A DNA stretch of 64,000 bases from an uncultured Flavobacteriaceae bacterium. Its GTDB lineage: Bacteria; Bacteroidota; Bacteroidia; Flavobacteriales; Flavobacteriaceae. The position numbers were made by a program, and so were the translations under genes. Position 1 is the first letter of the stretch. Each line of letters begins with the position of its first letter. The notes beneath the pieces were generated by a model, which saw only the letters and a program-made list of their open reading frames with translations, was not told the DNA's origin and did not search any database. The stretch covers positions 596,178 through 660,177 of the forward strand of contig CALSTP010000001.1 of assembly GCA_943789305.1 (NCBI GenBank), given 5' to 3'. Below are positions 61,174-64,000 of this stretch, piece by piece.

Positions 61174-62487
61174 ATGAATAAAATCATTTATTTTGTACTC
61201 TTGTTGTTTGTTTCCAATGTTGGGATTGGACAAGAAATTCTTTCGCTTAAAGCTCGAGCAAAAGTTATTGATGAAATCCAAAAAGATCGATTGGATAATT
61301 TGCTTCCAAAGTTGATGGAAGACACGGGTATTGATCTTTGGGTTTTGATTACTAGAGAGTATAATGAAGATCCAATTGTTAAAACCATGTTGCCTCCTAC
61401 TTGGCTCAATGCTCGAAGGCAAACAATTTTGGTTTTTTCTAAAAACAAAGATGATGATGGGATTAGCTCTGCAGCAATAACTCGTTACCCCTTTGGAAAG
61501 TTAATACCTTCAATTTGGAATAAAGAAAAACAACCAAATCAGTGGCAGGCCTTGGCTAATTATATTGTTTCGAAAGATCCCAAGAATATAGGAATCAATA
61601 TTTCAAAGGATTTTGCTTTAGCAGATGGTTTAGTAAAAACAGATTACGATGCTTTGATGAAAGTATTGCCCATGTCTTATCAAGATCGAGTTGTCTCCTC
61701 TGAAAAACTTGCCGTGGGATGGATTGAAACTCGAACGGCTAAAGAAATGGAGCTTTATGAAGATTTGGCGGAAATTACCCATCAAATTATTGAAGAGGCT
61801 TTTTCTACAAAAGTAATTACCCCAGGGAAAACAACAACTGAAGATGTTGTGTGGTGGATGCGTGAAAAAGTAATAAGTTTGGGACTAACAACATGGTTTC
61901 ATCCCACAGTAGATGTCCAAAGAGCAAGTTCTAGTGATCTTTATGCTTTCGATAGTAAGTCTAAGTTTGACATTATCCAGCCAGGAGATTTGGTTCATTG
62001 TGATTTTGGAATCAGTTATTTAAAACTCAATACGGATTGTCAAGAACTTGCCTATGTCTTGAAACCTGGTGAACAAAATGCGCCAGCTTTTTTAGTTGAT
62101 GCATTGGCAAAAGGCAATAGGGTTCAGGATATTTTTACAGACAATTTTAAAAAGGGAGTATCTGGAAACGAAGTTCTTAAAAAATCCCTTGAAGAGGGCT
62201 TTAGAGAAGGTTTAAGACCACAAATTTACACCCATCCTCTAGGAACGTATGGTCACTCTGCTGGAACAACTTTGGGGATGTGGGATTCACAAGAAGGGGT
62301 TCCAGGAAATGGTGATTACCCACTACATTTCAATACATCATATGCCATTGAATTAAACACAACTGTTTTTATTGAAGAATGGAACAAAGATATCAGAATT
62401 ATGCTCGAGGAAGCTGGATTTTTTGGAGAAGAAGGTTTTCGATACATCAACAAAAGACAAGAGCAACTGATACTCATAGGGGAATAA
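61174..62487 (+). CDS. Secreted M24-family metallopeptidase (Xaa-Pro aminopeptidase-like)
   Basis: A 437-residue pita-bread-fold enzyme with a signal peptide (MNKIIYFVLLLFVSNVGIGQ); the ATG at 61174 is preferred to an in-frame TTG six bases upstream. Candidate metal ligands appear in order: Asp in VHCDFGISY, Asp in LNTDCQEL, His in YGHSAG, Glu in YAIELNT and Glu in FGEEGF. This set matches the D-D-H-E-E pattern of M24 peptidases and creatinase relatives. The N-terminal domain (about 20-170) is degenerate creatinase-like. With the upstream M20 hydrolase it suggests periplasmic breakdown of an amide- or proline-containing compound. Confidence 0.83.
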   Translation: MNKIIYFVLLLFVSNVGIGQEILSLKARAKVIDEIQKDRLDNLLPKLMEDTGIDLWVLITREYNEDPIVKTMLPPTWLNARRQTILVFSKNKDDDGISSAAITRYPFGKLIPSIWNKEKQPNQWQALANYIVSKDPKNIGINISKDFALADGLVKTDYDALMKVLPMSYQDRVVSSEKLAVGWIETRTAKEMELYEDLAEITHQIIEEAFSTKVITPGKTTTEDVVWWMREKVISLGLTTWFHPTVDVQRASSSDLYAFDSKSKFDIIQPGDLVHCDFGISYLKLNTDCQELAYVLKPGEQNAPAFLVDALAKGNRVQDIFTDNFKKGVSGNEVLKKSLEEGFREGLRPQIYTHPLGTYGHSAGTTLGMWDSQEGVPGNGDYPLHFNTSYAIELNTTVFIEEWNKDIRIMLEEAGFFGEEGFRYINKRQEQLILIGE

Positions 62488-62539
62488 AAAGAAATTAGAC
62501 TTTATGTTAAATCCAGTCTCTTAGTTCAGAATTATTATC

Positions 62540-62547
62540 TATTTTTG
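62540..62547 (+). promoter_or_regulatory. -7 promoter element of the 62.6-63.4 kb transcript
   Basis: TATTTTTG matches TAnnTTTG exactly. The -33 region is weak. A transcript from it would begin near 62553, at the first leader hairpin. Confidence 0.45.
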
Positions 62548-62551
62548 CACC

Positions 62552-62622
62552 GCAGGGCCTCACACCCTGGTATTATTAAAAGGGTAGTTGGGCTATGGTT
62601 GGCTTTTTCTATCCTTTTTTTT
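62552..62622 (+). ncRNA. Candidate leader RNA/attenuator with two hairpins
   Basis: Between the -7 box and the next start codon the sequence can form a 5' hairpin, CAGGG (62553-62557) with CCCTG (62565-62569), and a second, terminator-like hairpin at 62578-62622. The transcript would be about 70 bases if it stops there. I do not recognise it as a named riboswitch or tRNA. It is either a regulated leader for the downstream genes or a short independent RNA. Confidence 0.4.
62578..62622 (+). terminator. Terminator-like hairpin 14 bases before a start codon
   Basis: AAAAGGGTAG (62578-62587) pairs with CTATCCTTTT (62609-62618), ten pairs with one G-U, around a 21-base loop, and T continues to 62622. 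The start codon of the next gene is at 62637. Confidence 0.55.
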
Positions 62623-62636
62623 AATTCGATTAAATT

Positions 62637-63062
62637 ATGGTAAAAAATAAACTACACGAACGTATTGCTAGACTTTTTGAAGTTCAAAAACAAGGGAAGC
62701 AATTGAATTTGGACCAAGAATTTTTGATAACTGCCGTACTTGAAAACCAAGATGATAAATTTGCCGAAATTAGTGAAAAGGCATATGCTTTGGGAGAAGG
62801 ATTTACATTCAAAATGCTGAGCTATACCTGGGATTATATGCGAAATTCATTTGGTAAAGGATATGAAACTGCTTTTTCAATCCAAGTGGAAGATATGATT
62901 ATTGATCGTTTTGAGGGAGATTATGAGTATGCTTACGCAGCTGAGGAAGAAATAGAAGATTTGATGGATATTCAGATCAAAAATAGATCTGGAGTTTTAT
63001 ACGATGCTTACAAGAAAGAATTGGTTAAAATTTTAACTTATTACTTCAATCAACCAAAATAG
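62637..63062 (+). CDS. Hypothetical acidic helical protein
   Basis: A 141-residue soluble protein with no signal, membrane segment or cysteine. It is predicted helical, with a very acidic part near residues 100-120 (EGDYEYAYAAEEEIEDLMD). No family recognised. It lies directly behind the terminator-like leader, so its expression may be controlled by attenuation, and 18 bases before the next gene, with which it is probably cotranscribed. The pairing of an acidic protein with the very basic protein downstream could mean that they bind each other or RNA; this is only a guess from charge. Confidence 0.65.
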   Translation: MVKNKLHERIARLFEVQKQGKQLNLDQEFLITAVLENQDDKFAEISEKAYALGEGFTFKMLSYTWDYMRNSFGKGYETAFSIQVEDMIIDRFEGDYEYAYAAEEEIEDLMDIQIKNRSGVLYDAYKKELVKILTYYFNQPK

Positions 63063-63080
63063 TATGAAGAAGGATTTTTT

Positions 63081-63452
63081 ATGGGTAATCAAAATTTAAT
63101 TAATGGGAAAGCGCTCAAGCGTATTTTAAAACAAGATGAGTTTACGATCAATGAAATTCCCATTGCTGTTTTTGAACGAGATGATTACGGTTCCGTTCTA
63201 AGAGGAATTGACATTAAAAATAAGGAACGAACCCATGCTTTTTTGGAGTTACCTGCATCTGAGGATGATGTTTTTCATTTTTTAAGAGCACATTATCGCA
63301 GTCAAAAAACGAAGGTTTTCAATAAAGCACAAAAAAAATCTCCTAAGCCTAAACAAAAACTCCAAGAGCGAAAAGCTAAAGAAGCCCTGCGATTGAAAGA
63401 AGAGAGACACAAAAATAAACACCACAGTAAAAAGCTCAGAAGAAAAAACTGA
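63081..63452 (+). CDS. Hypothetical protein with basic Lys/Arg-rich tail
   Basis: A 123-residue protein. Residues 1-80 look like a small folded domain (KRILKQDEFTINEIPIAVFE, then FLELPASEDDVFHFLRAHY); residues about 82-123 are almost entirely Lys, Arg, Gln and Glu, ending KNKHHSKKLRRKN, a tail typical of nucleic-acid-binding or ribosome-associated proteins. No known domain is recognised. It is the second gene after the candidate attenuator and converges on the GreA/GreB-type gene with 6 bases between stops. Confidence 0.65.
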   Translation: MGNQNLINGKALKRILKQDEFTINEIPIAVFERDDYGSVLRGIDIKNKERTHAFLELPASEDDVFHFLRAHYRSQKTKVFNKAQKKSPKPKQKLQERKAKEALRLKEERHKNKHHSKKLRRKN

Positions 63453-63458
63453 GATCAA

Positions 63459-63905
63459 TTAAATAAGTTCTTCTATGCGAATCATTTGATTGTTGAACTG
63501 AATACTGTCTCCCACTTTTTTTCCTAAGAGTGAACTTCCAATTGGGCTTTGTGCAGAAATACAATAATACGTTTTGGAATTTAGGATACAACTCTCCACA
63601 GGTATGGAGATGTAATAATTGGCTTTGTTGGTTAAAACAACAGATCCTAGTCTAACCGATTGAGATTTTTCAACTTTTTGAATGCTGTTAAGAATTTGCT
63701 GATGTATTTCTATGCTTTTTATCTGTTCACCAAGTTTTTCTTGTTCGAGCTGCACCATAGCCCTTTCCGTTTCGTGCTTATCTCCCGCACTGCTTTTGTG
63801 ATTGTTAAACAAGGTTTGATTAAGGTCTCTTTTTCTACCTTCGACTACTTTTAATTTTTTTGTCAACTCGTTTTTACAATGATTGAAAAGATCCTGAGGA
63901 AGCAT
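63459..63905 (-). CDS. GreA/GreB-family transcription elongation factor-like protein
   Basis: A 148-residue protein. The C-terminal domain (about 80-148) has the GreA/GreB FKBP-like pattern: GSVVLTNKANYYISI, then ISAQSPIGSSLLGKKVGDSIQF (about 116-137). The N-terminal part (about 5-75) is a charged helical hairpin, in which GreA proper bears the acidic tip that stimulates RNA cleavage by RNA polymerase; here the tip region reads around SSAGDKHETERAM, with Asp and Glu residues. The protein is slightly shorter than GreA (158). It could be a true cleavage factor or an Rnk-like polymerase-binding protein. Confidence 0.78.
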   Translation of the reverse strand: MLPQDLFNHCKNELTKKLKVVEGRKRDLNQTLFNNHKSSAGDKHETERAMVQLEQEKLGEQIKSIEIHQQILNSIQKVEKSQSVRLGSVVLTNKANYYISIPVESCILNSKTYYCISAQSPIGSSLLGKKVGDSIQFNNQMIRIEELI

Positions 63906-63924
63906 GAAGAGTGTAAAACTTGAT

Positions 63925-64000
63925 TTAAGTCATTTTGCCTTGCCCATCTAAAATCCACATAACTTTTATTTCAGGAAAGACTTTGTTGATTTTGTATGCC
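63925..64000 (-). CDS. C-terminal end of an unidentified protein (gene runs off the right edge)
   Basis: The minus strand is open from the window edge to a TAA at 63925-63927, giving 24 residues, AYKINKVFPEIKVMWILDGQ followed by GKMT. The gap to the GreA/GreB-type gene is 19 bases, which suggests an operon. Too little is visible to assign a family. Confidence 0.45.
   Translation of the reverse strand, partial: AYKINKVFPEIKVMWILDGQGKMT

Noticed and set aside
62551-62622. Possible tRNA in the leader before the unknown acidic protein
   Set aside because: About 72 bases, but no T-arm GTTC-A motif, no proper acceptor stem and no anticodon arm; two simple hairpins describe it better.

Overview
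The window is a contiguous, AT-rich, densely packed bacterial chromosome segment, most likely from a marine member of the Flavobacteriaceae (Bacteroidota). Evidence: promoters of the Bacteroidota type (TTTG/TTG, about 19-20 bases, TAnnTTTG) before rpmH and rpsF; no obvious Shine-Dalgarno dependence; a type IX secretion (T9SS) C-terminal sorting domain; SusC/BtuB-type TonB receptors with carboxypeptidase-like N-terminal domains; a DUF4252 lipoprotein-sized protein; and a CarB that lacks the C-terminal allosteric domain. Three tail-to-tail gene pairs share their stop codons over 4 bases, which points to a compact genome.

Region by region. 1-2.9 kb: end of an alpha/beta hydrolase, a lytic transglycosylase, a TPR membrane protein, a 0.7 kb gene-free stretch, then rpmH with promoter and terminator. 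2.9-10.9 kb: carB, then a vitamin B12 uptake locus with btuFCD on the minus strand and a cobalamin riboswitch plus TonB receptor (btuB) on the plus strand. 10.9-26.2 kb: mainly housekeeping genes (S41 protease, DUF4252 protein, purB, a decayed purB-neighbour gene, DEAD-box helicase, rdgB, rlmH, YihY-type membrane protein, priA, a LytTR response regulator, rpsF-rpsR-rplI, hisS). 26.2-38.4 kb: remains of a giant repeat-rich T9SS surface protein now broken into three open frames by two single-base frameshifts, with a truncated 5' end and three 366-bp tandem repeats. 38.7-62.5 kb: an accessory catabolic region. 62.5-64 kb: a candidate attenuator RNA, two unknown small proteins, a GreA/GreB-type factor and the tail of one more gene.

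The most interesting part is the minus-strand operon 54105->40238 with a divergent thiolase at 54455. It encodes a long-chain-type acyl-CoA ligase, an unknown protein, a TonB receptor with unusually hydrophobic loops, four SDR enzymes (one with the HTGAARAG signature of trans-2-enoyl-CoA reductases), a membrane-anchored SMP-30/paraoxonase-like beta-propeller, a MaoC hydratase, an APH-type phosphotransferase and two acyl-CoA dehydrogenase subunits whose active-site motifs are complementary. Read together they fit import of a hydrophobic substrate, lactone opening, CoA activation, phosphorylation of a 4-hydroxyacyl-CoA, elimination to an enoyl-CoA, hydration, oxidation and thiolysis. That pathway is an inference; single steps rest on family knowledge. 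A relic of an enoyl-CoA hydratase lies in the divergent intergenic region, as if the MaoC protein had taken over that step.
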